Below are positions 27,401-38,102 of a stretch of 64,000 nt of DNA, in pieces. Numbering within the stretch: the stretch's first letter is position 1; each line of letters begins with the position of its first letter. The stretch is from Porites lobata (Eukaryota; Cnidaria; Anthozoa; Scleractinia; Poritidae). The position numbers and the translations under genes were made by a program. The stretch covers positions 746,001-810,000 of the forward strand of contig CALNXK010000023.1 in assembly GCA_942486035.1 (NCBI GenBank), in the 5' to 3' direction. Under the pieces are notes generated by a model that saw only the letters and a list, made by a program, of their open reading frames with translations, had not been told where the DNA came from and did not search any database.

Positions 27401-30400
27401 GATGAGATAAACGGACTGGGTGAGCGAGACAAATCGCTGTTTGAAACTTGTCTCTCCAACCAAAGTCTCTCTTTAGCTGACTGTCTAATGATTGTCTGAA
27501 GCTCTTCAACTTTTTCTTTCTACAAACATAAGATTAAAAAAGGATGTAAAATATGAATAATTGTGAAACCAAGCAGCATTTTACCGGTAGTTTGTTTCCT
27601 ACATTACAAGTTTCCTGTGATCGTAGTGGGTAGATTAATTTATACAGATCTGGTCCCAGTTATCCAAAAGGTTGAAAGCTGCTATCCCAAGTCTAACAGT
27701 GTGGCTAATGCCATCAGCCTGATAAACAACTGAGGCCAGAAGTGTAGATTAGTGGTAAAAAGTTCTGGGATAAACGCTGCAAGAATCATTTGAAAGGAGG
27801 GAATCTTAAATAATGAGGGTAGGCATTAATTCAAGACAAGTAAATTACTTCACAAAGTAAATAGGCAACAAAGAGATTACTCTAATCTTCACAGGACAGA
27901 GATCACTTTCTTTCCCTAAGTTGGAAACTTTCTTCAGTTTTCTGTAATGCTCCAACAACAAAAAAAGCAAAAAGCATCACTGTATCTGATAAAAAATAAA
28001 CCAAAAGTCCACATATTCTCTGTATCCTTTCTCTGTGAAACAAAAAATTAATATAAATTATGTTGTCAGGCGGGTGACACAGAAAGTGACAGAGATCAAT
28101 GAAAACTTATTCAAACCTAAGTGATACCTTTTGGATGAAATGTTTATCTTTAATACAATCCAACTCAATATCACCTTACATAAGGGTCTCACTGAAATAA
28201 TTTTTTCTTTGACAAAGTACATGTACTAAAACCTGAGGTATAAGTAAAAGCTTAATATGAACATGGCAGGCAGTTTTCAACCATGACAAAATTTACAAAT
28301 TTTTCACAGTCCTAAGGTTCCCTTTTGCTGAAGCACTTACATGAATAGTATTAATATTGGCAGTTTAAAAGAAAACATACATGTATGAATAATGTCTGTT
28401 AAGTTATAATTACTAAGTTTTTACGACTGAAACGTCAGTGTAATTAGAGGTAACAAATCTGCTTAATGAATGCTCGAAATACACTTAACATGAACCTTTT
28501 ATTTGATTTTAAAAATAAGATACATTTAAAGCAATTTGCATTTTGTGACAAAGAAAATTAAGTCAATTCCCTTTTGAAAAATAAATTACTGTGATTACTT
28601 CACTTATCATCAAGGGATTAAAGAAGAAAACAATTTATACCTCACTCTTGGATTTAGACAAAACATGGTTGTTTTGTCGAGCTCTCCTACGATGTTTTAA
28701 CATGTCTTCCCCTTGTTTTGAACTATAATAACTAGATCACAATGGGCCGGCAAGTTGCATGATAATTGGTTTGTGTGTAAAAATAACCTAATATGCCTAT
28801 TGGCCATGAAATGATTATCTTTAGAAAGTAGTAATATCAACTAGCAAATTCACCATTGTCACACTTTGATCTTCCATGCATGAAGCGAAATTCCAGATGT
28901 TATTTTTCCTGCTACCAGTTGTATTTTGTAACATGTTCAAAATACCACAGGATACAATATTGGACTGATGCTACCACACTGAACAATACTGGTCTCTTAA
29001 GGAAACTGAATGATATTTTCAACAGCAATCAATATTAACCACCAGATGAAAAGGGAAAACATCGTTTCAAAATGACAAAATATCAAAATCTAACAATATT
29101 CAAAGGAGATTCCAATAATTATAATGAATGTCCTTATAAAAAGTCATTGTTTTGCTTATGAAGTGAGAGGTGAAGATTCCAAGATGAAGTCACATCTCAG
29201 CTACTTGCAATACCCCGTGTGTAACAACATCCCTTGGACCACTTGTGACGTCATCAATTTTAAAAGTCACCGACACTTTTGACACCTAGCTTGCGCAAGG
29301 GAAGAGTTCTTTCAAACCATACCCAAACAAACGCAGTTAATTCAATAGGCTAAAGAAAAGCACAAAATATCATTTACATTTAACCAGAACATTCCAACAA
29401 ATATCTTGTTCCACTCTCCACTTGTACCTCTTTCAAAAACATTTACTATCCAATGCGTTTTTGCAAAACATTTCCCTATCAAATAAAGTCTAGTAAGTTC
29501 CCATAATAAAAGAGGGAAACAAAAGAAGACAGAAGGCAAAAAGAACAAATCAAGGGAAATGAAATGAAATTTGCCATCTGAACATGCCTGAAGGTTACTT
29601 TAAAACCTCTAATTTAACATCACAAACAAAAGTCAGTCTATTAGGCGCAGCTTGTATGGCAACACGGTCCTGGGTAAATGTATATGTTTGCTTCTTTTTG
29701 ATCAGAAAGTGATCACAAAACCACTTGACTAGCTTCAAATGCATTTTTCAACAACATTTCAGCGGGTCATTGGGCTAAAAAGAGGTAAGAAACATTCAGT
29801 TACATAGGACTTATTATGGCACAATAGGTACCAGTTACATCTTGTCAGAACAATGGACGTTTGGTAGAATTAAATAAATTAGATTTATAATCGATCATGA
29901 AAGGTCATCAGTGCAGATGTAACATGTAGATTTTCACCCTAAACATTTCAAAACAATCACATTTGTCCCCAGCCTTTATACTGCATGAGCTTTACACAGG
30001 CTTTACAAATCATGCTCAAGGTACAATGGAATCAAAATTAATATTCCAAACCTACCCAGGAAAAAGAGAGCATTGATTTGAAATATTGAGAAGTTCAAAA
30101 GTCAGCATAAAATGAATGACATTTGGGAGATTTCCAAACCCTGGGGTCTGAGACAATTGTGATTCCACTGCAAATAGATTTCTTTTCAACATCTTTTGTG
30201 AAACTAACCGGCAAGACTTGGTCATTCTGTTGCGATTTTAGTTGCTTTTTCAAGTCTTCCAGTTCCTTTTCCTTGGACATGAGTGACTTTGCATGCTCGG
30301 CAAGATCCTTTGCTCTCTGTCTGGCATACATCTTCTTCACATGCTCCACTCCAGCAGTATTATTTGAATTGTTTTCTTCAGCTAATTTCTAGATAAATAA

Positions 30401-33400
30401 AAATAACAAAGAAGGTAAGGAGAGGCTGCCATTAAGTATTACCTTAGCTACCCGAAGTAAGAGCCCACGCTACTTTGTCTGAAAAACAATTTTGATATGT
30501 GTGACTGTAATAGGCAAAATGGACACTGACGGTTATCCATTTTAAAGGGATGAACATTCATTATCGGTTAGAACACTTTCAAAATCCCAGTCAAAGCATT
30601 TGGTAAACTGTCCAAAAACTTTTAACATAATGTCTATTTTCTGACACAAATAAAACAAAATTGGTCAGGGTCCAAAAATTAACTATTTGATACAGGCGCC
30701 ATCTGGTGACTTAATAAAAATTTTCGGCTAGCAGATGGCTGTGGCATAAAGTGGCTGCTAGCCAAAGAAGGAATTGTTTGGACATTCCATGCTCATGCAA
30801 AAACAGACCAACTTCCCCGTGATGGCATAACCTCGTACTTTCAGTTTTGTTTCAAGATGATTGCTTTTTGAAGAGGAAAGGAAGTTTTTCTGGAATTTAG
30901 GCCATAAAGGTAAATATAACCAGCAGCGCCTCTGCTCCTCTATTCGTTTTTCTTTTCATAACTTTCTTTTCTTCCACAACAGTGATGGAGAAACGAGTCA
31001 CACTCTGTTGCTTAAAGACGGAAGCCATTGTTACTGTTCTTCTATTCTTAACTTGGCAAGATAAACTTCTTTCACCTCTGAAAGCCATGATAAATCCACC
31101 CTATAAAAAATCTTTAGCAGCTTCTTTGTCACCTAACTGAAGGAAACTTTGCACAGTTTGCAAAGCATCAGGAAAAGTGATGTTAATAAATCTTTATGTC
31201 GAGAAGAAAAGCGTATGTGTATAAAATACACTCAAGCTTACATCAGCTTTTGCATCTATTGCAGGTCTAAGCTTTATCAACGAAATGAAATGACAAAAAC
31301 GTTGCCTTTCAAAACTCTGATAAAAAAGTCGCCTCTTCAAAGAAAACAAATTTACTCACATCAATCTTACATTTCATGACTTTTGCCACTAAGATTTTAA
31401 GCAATATTTAAAGAGTGAGCAACACACCTGTGCAGTTACTTTTTCTTCCTGTAGTTTCTTTGCCTTATCTTCAAGCTGGCGGGCAATGGACACAAGTTCT
31501 GAATTCCTCTTCTTAAGCTTCTTTATTTTTTCCTCGGCCATAAAAGTCACTTTTAAGTTCCCACTCTTTGAAGCCTCTTTCTACAGAAAAAAGAACAACT
31601 GTACATGTAATGCATTCCTTAAATAAATGAAACAACATGTTTCCTTTTCAAGACGTTCAGTAATGAAAGAGCACATCATAAAATTGTAGTGTTTAGGAAG
31701 ATCTCAGCAACTTGACGTATAATTGTACATTTTATAAGGACACAGTTACAAAAGAAATTAATGCCTTATGATATGTTAACTCTGGTGTTCTTAAGTAGGG
31801 GTGGGAGAGACAATAGACCTTTCCCGCATTCCGCTCCAGTGAGCAAACACAAAGAAATGAGGCTGAGGGTCAGGTAGACAACTTCATACAAATCACTGAA
31901 TACTGTATTTTGTCCACCCAAAGTTTCGAGATGGTACCTTTGAGCACAAGAATGCAGGAAAGGTCTATAAAATCGAAATTCAGTGCAGTTGACCCCTGAT
32001 AATTTCAGCCTTCAAGAAAAATTTACAAAAAGTTTAAATATTGTTCGGGGATGACAAAAATTACATACATTAAAACAATACAGCCTATTAGTTACCTGGA
32101 TACTCAATCAAAAGCACTTCAACCTGTTTAAAAACTTAAGAATAAGAAAAAATATAATACATGTAACACCAAGAAGCATGAATCTCTTTCCATGCTGTGT
32201 TACAATGATATTTTAAGGGAGTAAATTATCACAAAGTTCGAGTTTCACAAGTCTCAATTTACCAATCTGTAATTTCCAAATATACAAACTGGTGCAAAAC
32301 ATGCCAGCTAAGCTATTACCTCTAATACTGCACACTTCTTCTCCAAGCTTTCCACCTTTGATTGCAGTTCAGCATTTCTCTTTTTTAGTTCTCTTTCTTT
32401 GTCCTTTTTTGCAAGAGGCTGTAAGTCAAAGAAAGATCCAAACAAAACTCAATTAAACCGTTAAAGCCATGCAAAAATAAGTCAGTTAAGAAAAATAAAA
32501 CACTTGGATGAACTTTTTAGGTTTTTACAGTATATGGAAACTTACATGACATTAATGACATTTGCATGCTAAATCTTGGCAAGAAGTTTCCTGTCATTTT
32601 TCAACAATACCTGAGCCATAACTGTAAAATGTCAAAACTTTGCCTGTGGCCACTGAACCAACCTCATCTGCTAGAATACTTGTTTCATATTTTTGAAAAA
32701 GTACACATTCAGTTTAGAAGTCACTTTACAACGAGAATGCCCTGGTGAATGGTGTTGCCTTGCAAACATGTGGTTTTTTATGGACATTTGGTACGCTGTC
32801 TCTTGTCGCAGAGTGTCACAACATAGTATCTATCTCGTTACATAATATACCATAGATAATGGACAGGAAACATATATAGAAACCGTAATAACATGCCCTC
32901 GCTCAAGGGGCTCCACATTGACGCTACAAGAATCTAGCTATCAGTCATGTAAGTTGAATTGGTTCTTGATATTTATTCTTTTCAGCTCTGATAGGCTCAT
33001 TACTAAACAGCCCTCCAAAGAAGGGTGCCAGATTACATCTCAATGAATAGACAATTTTCTTAAAAGTGTACTGATTTTAACACATTTGACTGGTTTAACT
33101 GCAAAACACGATATGGTATCGGGGTACCAGGGTTTACTCTCCACAATCTGCACACTTTTGTGGCTGGTACAAAGTACTACTCCAGTTGAAAAAAAACCTA
33201 GTAATTATTGAAACAAAAGTTAAGTTAAAGATTTAGGAGTGAAATTTTTTCAGCCACTTGCAGTATAAAAATTTGAGATAAATTTAATGAAATTGCAACT
33301 TTAGCAATTTAAGCACAGTGGAATAAATTTTTGTCCTACTTTTATGAGGAAACTACGAAACAGCTACATGTAGGTTTAATGGCAAATGTATAATTCATAT

Positions 33401-35420
33401 TCAATTTAAGATTTAATAGAGGAATATAATCATTTTAGGCATTCATGCCAGAAAATACTGGATAACAGCCTGGAGAAAATTATTGTGAGGTGATGATACC
33501 GAAACAAAAGTTCTAATTTTGATTATGATATTACTGATTCGTGAGTGGAAAAAAGAAAAGTTAATCAAACGCATTCAAATTACTGTCAAAATTGCATCAG
33601 TGCATTACACTGTACACATTAGTTCTTAGCCTGTCATTTGCTGCAATTGATGAAGTGTCATTAAAAAATTTACAGTTCTCATAATGGTACATGTACATTG
33701 TACCAAATAAATCTAGTGAATTTTTACAAGGAAAATTTAAGTTTTTTATTACTACAATTAAGCAAATAGATCTTGCTGAAACAATGCACTTTAATTTTAG
33801 CTCATGCATGTTAGCACACTTTGTAAACAAAACTTAAGGCTAGAAAAGTTTTAGAAATCTTGTACTAATGGATTTTCAAATGTACATGTATCAAGTTATC
33901 TTTGGAAATATGAAATTTTTCTCAAAGCTCTCTCAACTGTGTTCTTCGTGCATTTTTTTTAAAGGAGATAAAAATTTAAACAAACTGGTCATTTCACAAG
34001 GCTGTCTCAAAGGAATTTGAACGACCAAAAGTGTAAACACCAGCTAACAAGAAACGCGAAATCCACAGTGTAATCATCGAAGCTGGAGAGAGTTGCTTTG
34101 AGCAGGATCGATTATATTCAGAGCCCAACAAGGATTATTGTAAAGTGATATTAAAAAATTCGACTTAAGATCACGATAAACTACTTTATTCACGCTACAA
34201 TGCCATCTTCCTATCAATCGACGACCCTCTCTAATCCCATTTGCACAATGAGAAAATACATGTTTACTACGGCTATATTGATACATCGCTAACGGAAGGA
34301 AAAACAATGTATCACATATCGCGAGCTTAACTACACCACCAGTACTGATCCCCAGACATAAATATTATTAAAATCTGGCCGAAAAAGAATAAGCTTATTT
34401 CTATAATATTGTTAAGACAGGGACAATTGAAATTTGTATGGATTTTAATTTACACTTTGCCGATAAAGTAGAAGGAAACCATAATTTTAATTAAGTGATT
34501 AAAATCCACTCCAGAACTGACAAAAGATAACCTAGTTTTAAAGGTTTTAAAGGGTTGTATTCTCTTACTTAGCCTCTAAATTCTGAAATTAAAATTTTAC
34601 TTACACTCTCATCCAATCGTTCATCCGTCCGTAGACTTGACCTTCGTAAAGTTTCCGAATCGCCTGAGTGTGATAACCTTCTCTGTAGATCACCTTTCTC
34701 AGCTTCTAGTTTCCTTGCTAAGTGATCCTTGAACGCTAGTTCGTGGGCTTTTTCCTCCAAAGCTCTTTCAGTTAACCTCCTTTGCTGCAAACTATGGATT
34801 GATTCGCGTTTCGAGTCCTTTAGAAATTTCTGAAGCTCCACATCATGCTCGGCTTTTAAGCGTCGTATAATTTCGGCCTTCTCGTTGTCGTCTGCAGCTT
34901 TCAAACGATACATTTCGTCCGCTTTTTGTTTTTGGTCCCTAAGCACAGCAATTTCGCTTCGTAATTTTCGTTCAATTTCCGAACGATCCTCTCCTTCCTT
35001 ACCCTTATCCACTAAGACTCTTCTCAACTCTTCTTCAGCGCTCCGATTTTTCTCCTTCTCCTCTGCAATTTGCTGTTTCATAGTTTTGACCTCTTCTTCT
35101 TTAAATTTCACCACTTGTCTGAGTTCGTTATCTTTCTCCTTGACAGCACCTTCTCGCGCTCTCCTTATCTCTGCAGCATGCTCGTTCATTAACCGCTTTG
35201 TAGTTAGTTCTACCGCTTTCTGCTTTTCCTTCTCAAAGTTCTCTTGAATTCTCTTTATCTCTGCAGATTTATCCCGCAAAACTTGCCGAACTTTCGCCCG
35301 CTCGGCTTCCAAATCCGACCGCAGCTTGGTGTTGTGTCTTCGTAAGTCCTCCACGTTGCTTTTACGGGATGGAGAGTTCCCCGTATCTCTCTCTGGGACC
35401 GGGATGTTAGAAGATGGCAT
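6558..35420 (-). CDS. RIMBP: RIM-binding protein (RIMS-binding protein family), 26 exons, 2184 aa
   Basis: Exons, in transcript order: 35420-34605, 32418-32320, 31580-31428, 30388-30209, 27519-27277, 26646-26563, 24976-24887, 24659-24537, 24180-24076, 23525-23294, 22934-22629, 21620-21342, 20464-20187, 19313-19208, 18557-18522, 18013-17912, 17361-17164, 16473-16283, 15562-15481, 15340-15044, 13853-12994, 12441-11455, 10017-9658, 9252-9181, 8864-8760, 6728-6558. They total 6555 nt with no frame break and GT-AG ends throughout. Order: coiled coil (about 15-700), acidic linker, SH3-1 (about 956-1022), three FN3 (about 1145-1430), long acidic linker, SH3-2 (about 1915-1976), SH3-3 (about 2048-2112), basic tail. 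This is the RIM-BP architecture; in bilaterians these proteins bridge RIM and voltage-gated calcium channels at presynaptic active zones through the SH3 domains. The ATG at 35420 is the first in frame after an upstream TGA. The assignment is strong; the vertebrate paralogue cannot be specified. Confidence 0.92.
6797..7003. repeat. MITE-like element in RIM-BP intron 25
   Basis: ATTCAGATAGTGGGGAG at about 6801 is matched in inverse orientation by CTCCCCACTACCTGAAC ending near 7000, giving terminal inverted repeats of about 17 bp around about 200 bp. The interior is Gly-codon-like GGTGGT repeats followed by a pyrimidine tract. No protein is encoded. Confidence 0.65.
9493..9586. repeat. 94-bp palindrome flanked by direct repeats (RIM-BP intron 23)
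   Basis: The arms AGTCTGCTACACGG... and ...CCGTGTAGCAGACT pair over most of the element, with GGAACGTTGCGTGACG-type sequence inside. It is flanked on both sides by TTCAACACCT (9483-9492 and 9587-9596), which reads as a target-site duplication of 8-10 bp. It is a tiny non-autonomous inverted-repeat transposon. Confidence 0.75.
10373..10860. repeat. About 490-bp foldback element (RIM-BP intron 22)
   Basis: The left half from TAGACGGGTTCACGCTTATA is repeated in reverse complement in the right half ending ACCTGTCTATGG. The pairing continues through AATCAGGGCAAGAT, GGGAAATTCAAAGATTTG and down to the centre (CTGTAATT...AATTACAG, about 10607-10634). The whole element is one large imperfect hairpin. 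Confidence 0.75.
11057..11138 (+). tRNA. tRNA-Ser (anticodon AGA)
   Basis: This is a complete 82-nt class II tRNA on the plus strand, inside RIM-BP intron 22 and antisense to it. The acceptor arms GTAGTCG and CGACTAC pair. The A box is TGGCCGAGTGG and the B box GGTTCGAATCC. The anticodon stem-loop CTAGAAA places anticodon AGA at 11090-11092, and a long variable arm (GGGTCTCCCC) fits serine. A T-run begins about 10 nt downstream (about 11151-11167) and can act as the Pol III terminator. There is no intron and no encoded CCA. Confidence 0.96.
12994..15562 (-). CDS. RIMBP: RIM-BP exons 19-21: fibronectin type III domains and linker
   Basis: Exon 19 (15562-15481) completes FN3-1 with PYRISVRTI. 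Exon 20 (15340-15044) encodes FN3-2, with AKIEWSPG, HEVLVNGELY and YKVHVRAKN. Exon 21 (13853-12994) encodes FN3-3, with LDVNWIPV and TGYKVYINGF, followed by about 180 residues of acidic and Ser-rich linker ending at the donor GAAGAA|GTAATG. Confidence 0.88.
14174..14632. repeat. Paired inverted repeats including a 90-bp palindrome (RIM-BP intron 20)
   Basis: AGGTGACGAATTAC near 14182 is inverted as GTAATTCGTCACCC at 14519. Immediately after, 14543-14632 is a near-perfect hairpin: TAATCAAATGGTA, GTGAAATTAGGGAATAATT and their reverse complements around a 3-nt loop. It looks like one MITE abutting or nested in another. Confidence 0.65.
14714..14798. repeat. Short hairpin repeat (RIM-BP intron 20)
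   Basis: The left arm ATTGTTTCCGGGATTGTTAC and the right arm GTAACAGTCCCAGAAAT are inverted copies with a few mismatches around about 25 nt. Confidence 0.55.
14811..15000. repeat. Dispersed repeat, copy B
   Basis: Diverged copy of the element at 1417-1625; both include TCTCCTAAC, a TGATCAC block and ATGTATGGA(A/G)ATCAGTTT. It lies just downstream of RIM-BP exon 20. Confidence 0.6.
15725..15900. repeat. Dispersed repeat, uninterrupted copy
   Basis: It begins with ACGTGAACAAGCGTCATTTT and GGCGGGAAAA, then GATAGCCGTCGTCATT, then AGAATGTCGTAG. The same blocks occur at 39708-39773 and 40563-40650, where they are split by a 787-bp insertion. Here they are contiguous, so this is the uninterrupted reference state. 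Confidence 0.7.
16283..18557 (-). CDS. RIMBP: RIM-BP exons 15-18: acidic linker and start of FN3 region
   Basis: Exon 15 (18557-18522) is a 36-nt microexon encoding an acidic peptide. Exons 16 (18013-17912) and 17 (17361-17164) encode a strongly acidic linker, including long Glu/Asp runs. Introns 14-17 are phase 1, so exons 15-17 can be used or skipped in frame. Exon 18 (16473-16283) begins the first FN3 domain, with VLLSWKPADLP and GYGVFVNGD. Confidence 0.83.
16624..16758. repeat. TATCCACTGGATA-type dispersed repeat, copy 1
   Basis: It starts GTTCAAAAGCTGGATAGCGC and ends GTTGAACAACTGGGG. Internal motifs are GGATAAATCACTATCC and AACCAATTACGCTA. Related copies lie at 21032-21170, 37163-37260 and 37447-37572. 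Confidence 0.7.
18615..18772. repeat. hAT-like MITE (RIM-BP intron 14)
   Basis: CAGTGGCGGATCTAG at the left is inverted as CTGGATCCATCACTG at the right. Between them are G-rich tracts and ATTCAAAAAAAATTTTTTGG. The ends resemble hAT-type termini (CAGNGGCGGATC); no clean target-site duplication is visible. Confidence 0.6.
19208..22934 (-). CDS. RIMBP: RIM-BP exons 11-14: linker and first SH3 domain
   Basis: Exons 11 (22934-22629) and 12 (21620-21342) encode a Ser/Thr/Glu-rich linker. Exons 13 (20464-20187) and 14 (19313-19208) encode SH3-1: VYIARYSYDP, the family SPN motif, ELAFQAGDYLYV, then DGYFLGEL and GLVPSNFVE. The ALYDY equivalent is IARYSY. Exon 14 has two plausible donors 18 nt apart (ends 19208 or 19190), both phase 1. 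Confidence 0.88.
21032..21170. repeat. TATCCACTGGATA-type dispersed repeat, copy 2
   Basis: It carries GGACAGCGCTATCTATTAGT, AATTGGTTTCCC and GGATAGCACTATCCAACTTT, then TGAACAAATGGGGCC. It is collinear with the copies at 16624 and 37447. Confidence 0.7.
21986..22386. repeat. 400-bp foldback element with TGCAAATTAAAAAT repeats (RIM-BP intron 11)
   Basis: The left end TTACTACGGTGGCCCAGAAG continues with GGTCACACATGCAAATT, and the right end is the reverse complement (ATGTGTGACCCTTCTGGG, then CCACCGTAA). Both arms contain several tandem units of about 15-18 nt with core TGCAAATTAAAAAT, in opposite orientations, so the element is a large hairpin built from short repeats. Confidence 0.8.
23294..32418 (-). 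CDS. RIMBP: RIM-BP exons 2-10: coiled-coil modules
   Basis: Exons of 99, 153, 180, 243, 84, 90, 123, 105 and 232 nt continue the coiled coil to about residue 709. Introns 1-9 are all phase 0, so exons 2-9 are each a multiple of three and could be skipped without a frameshift. Exon 5 (27519-27277) interrupts the coil with a Ser/Pro-rich stretch containing SRSPSPF. Introns are 0.3-3 kb. Confidence 0.88.
25534..26057. mobile_element. Non-autonomous hAT element with 8-bp target-site duplication (RIM-BP intron 6)
   Basis: Termini TAGGGGTGTAACGATT and AATCGTTACACCACTA are inverted repeats. The element is flanked by AAATCAAC at 25526-25533 and at 26058-26065, an exact 8-bp target-site duplication as expected for hAT transposition. 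The 524-bp interior has subterminal TCGATTTCGATT-type motifs in both orientations and no transposase frame. Confidence 0.88.
31813..31968. repeat. MITE with 19-bp terminal inverted repeats (RIM-BP intron 2)
   Basis: ATAGACCTTTCCCGCATTC at the left is matched by GAATGCAGGAAAGGTCTAT at the right with one mismatch. The 156-bp element has no coding content. Confidence 0.75.
34605..35420 (-). CDS. RIMBP: RIM-BP exon 1: N-terminal coiled coil
   Basis: This 816-nt exon encodes residues 1-272 and is almost entirely heptad-rich, highly charged coiled coil (many Glu, Lys and Arg, with Leu and Ile at spaced positions). The initiator is followed by PSSNIPVPERD. The donor is GAGAGT|GTAAGT, phase 0. A GTG codon 27 nt upstream is in frame, but the ATG at 35420 is the better start. 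Confidence 0.9.
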
Positions 35421-37162
35421 TTTTGCCGCAGCAATATTACACCACACAACAATATCTTCACTTCACTTGCAAAGATGTTTGGAAAAAAGACACCTCTGTT
35501 GCCGCGAAAAGGGTTCCCAAAACGTGATCGCGTCTTCGTGCATTTCCTTCACGAAATAACGCGCATAAAGCATTGGAAACAAACTGGTCAATAGATACAA
35601 TATAGCTTGTGGATGTTTTAAAGCTAATAAGCCCGACGCATACTAATAATTGCGATAACGATTCTATAAAATTCCGAATCCATGTTGAGTGTTGTGAGTA
35701 AACTAACCTGGTGCATGCGCAATGAGCCCTTAGTGCCCAACAAGAGGGAAAGCCGCTTGTTCCGCTTGTTCTATGTTTGGACACACTTGCCATATTTGGT
35801 AGAGAGGAACAATTGTGCTAAAAATAGCAGTTACGCAGTTACGTAACTGAGAGACACAGTTCGCTTGCGCACTCCGCGCACTAAGCAATGCCCACGCACC
35901 ATTAGTACCCTATCCATTTATTGCCACAAAGCATCTTCATAAATTTTCGCGCTTTGACTTTTCACCTAGACAGCAAGACGCTCACTAAAAAAATTTCACT
36001 CCCACTAAAACCCTTGCTGCTATTCGACTGCGATGACGTCATTAGCAGTTTAGTGCTCTTTCTCGGTGTTTAAAGAGCAGAAAGAGCCATTATTATAACA
36101 CAACATTTTCGCTCAAACGACTACTTGAACGTGATTTAAGCGCTGACAAATAAACGTAGGCTCTTAATTTATATAACCTTGGTCGCACAAAAATAGTTGC
36201 AGCTCCCAAGCGTTGCCTAGTAATTACGACGCGCACGGGTTTTAAGATCTTTTAAATAAAAAAGATTTTGAAAGATGTGCACTCCTATATTTAAAGTGAT
36301 AGACGATTCGTATTTTATTTGTCCTTACTTGTATTAGGCACCAGGAGTGCTGAGTTTCAATACGTGTGGGATTTGCATGTTCGCATTTGATTTTCTTTGC
36401 AGGAGAGAAAATTTGTTTAAAAGTTATATCAGATTAAAACCCGTTTTCATAATTTTTTTTTCTTTTCTGCTAATTCTTGCTAAATTCCTTGATATATGAT
36501 ATTTCTCCGGCTTAAAATCTTTTGGTAACCCTTTTTACACGTCCTAAGACAGTTAATAACTTCGCATCAGTATTAGATTGTCACGCACAAATCTAAAATT
36601 ACTCTCTCTTAATTAAAAATTCAAAAACTGTCAGGTCTAAAAAATGGATGAAGAAGAGTTGTTGTGTTCTCGACAAGTGTTCTCTCTCTAGTTTGAATGT
36701 GCTTAGTTACGTTTTCGTGAAGACTTGCAACAAGTCTGTCAACCTCGAGAGTTACACAGCAATGAGAAAGGCTGTAAAGCCAGCGGAGCGAGGTTTTTAG
36801 ACTACGAAGTGGTCGACTGCAAAGCGGAGTAAAGACTTTTTGAAAGTCTAGATATATTTTCCCAATATAAGTATGTGTTACCACATTTTTTTGGTTGTTC
36901 GGAAAAAGTGACTTTTGCAGCATCAAAGAACTGTTCGACCATACTTAAGAAGATACTGTTATACCTTCTAGTAATAAAGTGGAACGATCAAAACGTTCGA
37001 CGATATGACTTCAAGATAGGGGCCTATTAGCTAGGATTTTTCGAAGAAGGGGTTGGGGGTCGCCACACTGTTTCGCACCCAGGCGAACTCGCAAAGCCCA
37101 GATATTCATGAGGTGGTTACACCGAAGAAATCTGTATCGAGCCAATAACAATATTGGTATTT

Positions 37163-37572
37163 CCGATAGTTATCCACTGGGTAGTAGTGTACATGTATCT
37201 GGTGAATAGCACTAACCAACTTTTAAACAACTGGCCCAGGTTGTTCAAAAGGTGGTTAGCGCAGCTTCCTCCTCAGGTGCTTCGATCGTTTTTCGCAAGC
37301 TAGAGGCGAGCGTCTGTTGATGAACCGCAAGGAACTATGGGAAACGTCCGGACGGCGGGCGAAGCGCCGTCTCGCCCGTTGTCTCCTTCCCGCCTTCCTT
37401 TGCGCGCACATTTTCATCGAGAGAGAGACGTCTGGGTACGAGCCAGTGGTTACAGCTATCCACCGGATAACTCTCTATCCACTGACAGTAGCGCAATTGG
37501 TTTCCCTAATACTTATCCACTGGATAGTGATTTATCTGGTGAATGACACTACCCAACCTTCGAACAACTGGA
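37163..37572. repeat. Two TATCCACTGGATA-type repeat copies flanking a GC-rich repeat
   Basis: Copies at 37163-37260 and 37447-37572 show GTTATCCACTGG, AATTGGTTTCCC and CAACTTTTAAACAACTGG-type blocks. Between them, 37291-37442 (GAAACGTCCGGACGGCGGG to GACGTCTGGGTACGAG) is the reverse complement of 40222-40375 with limited divergence. Confidence 0.65.
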
Positions 37573-38102
37573 GCCTAATATTGTCACTTGCAATGAAACC
37601 ACTTGCCTACGGCTTGAGGTTTAAACATTTTGACGTCAGAAATCATCAGATTCTTTTCCAACACGCGGGAAACACGACAGAAAGGTTAAGACTGAACCAA
37701 AGCAAATACACTGCAGATGACGATATTGACTCTGTAGGTAATTAGACTATATAGGGAACACCTCCTACAATACGAAATTACTACAGTATAAACAACATTT
37801 TTATTCAGTCATTATTGCTTCTTTATATAGGAATGTTTTTTTATATGAATGGTTACTTTGTTTTTGGAGAAAGTAACGTTCCACTTACAAATAATATATA
37901 CACTATGTATTCACAATTTATAAATGGAAATATCGATCGACTGAGCAATCTGGAACGGAAAATTTAAGTTCTTATAAAGATAACTAAAAAAAGTGGGGCT
38001 TAGAAATCATAAATTATCTCCGACTTGTCGTCCAAGGATTGCCTTGTTATCAGTAAACATAAGACTGATTTATGTAGATGGAAAAGCTGACGCTGTAAGT
38101 GC

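Noticed and set aside
37317..37745. 142-aa plus-strand frame
   Set aside because: It is composed of the GC-rich dispersed repeat and a TATCCACTGGATA copy, both found elsewhere in non-coding positions.
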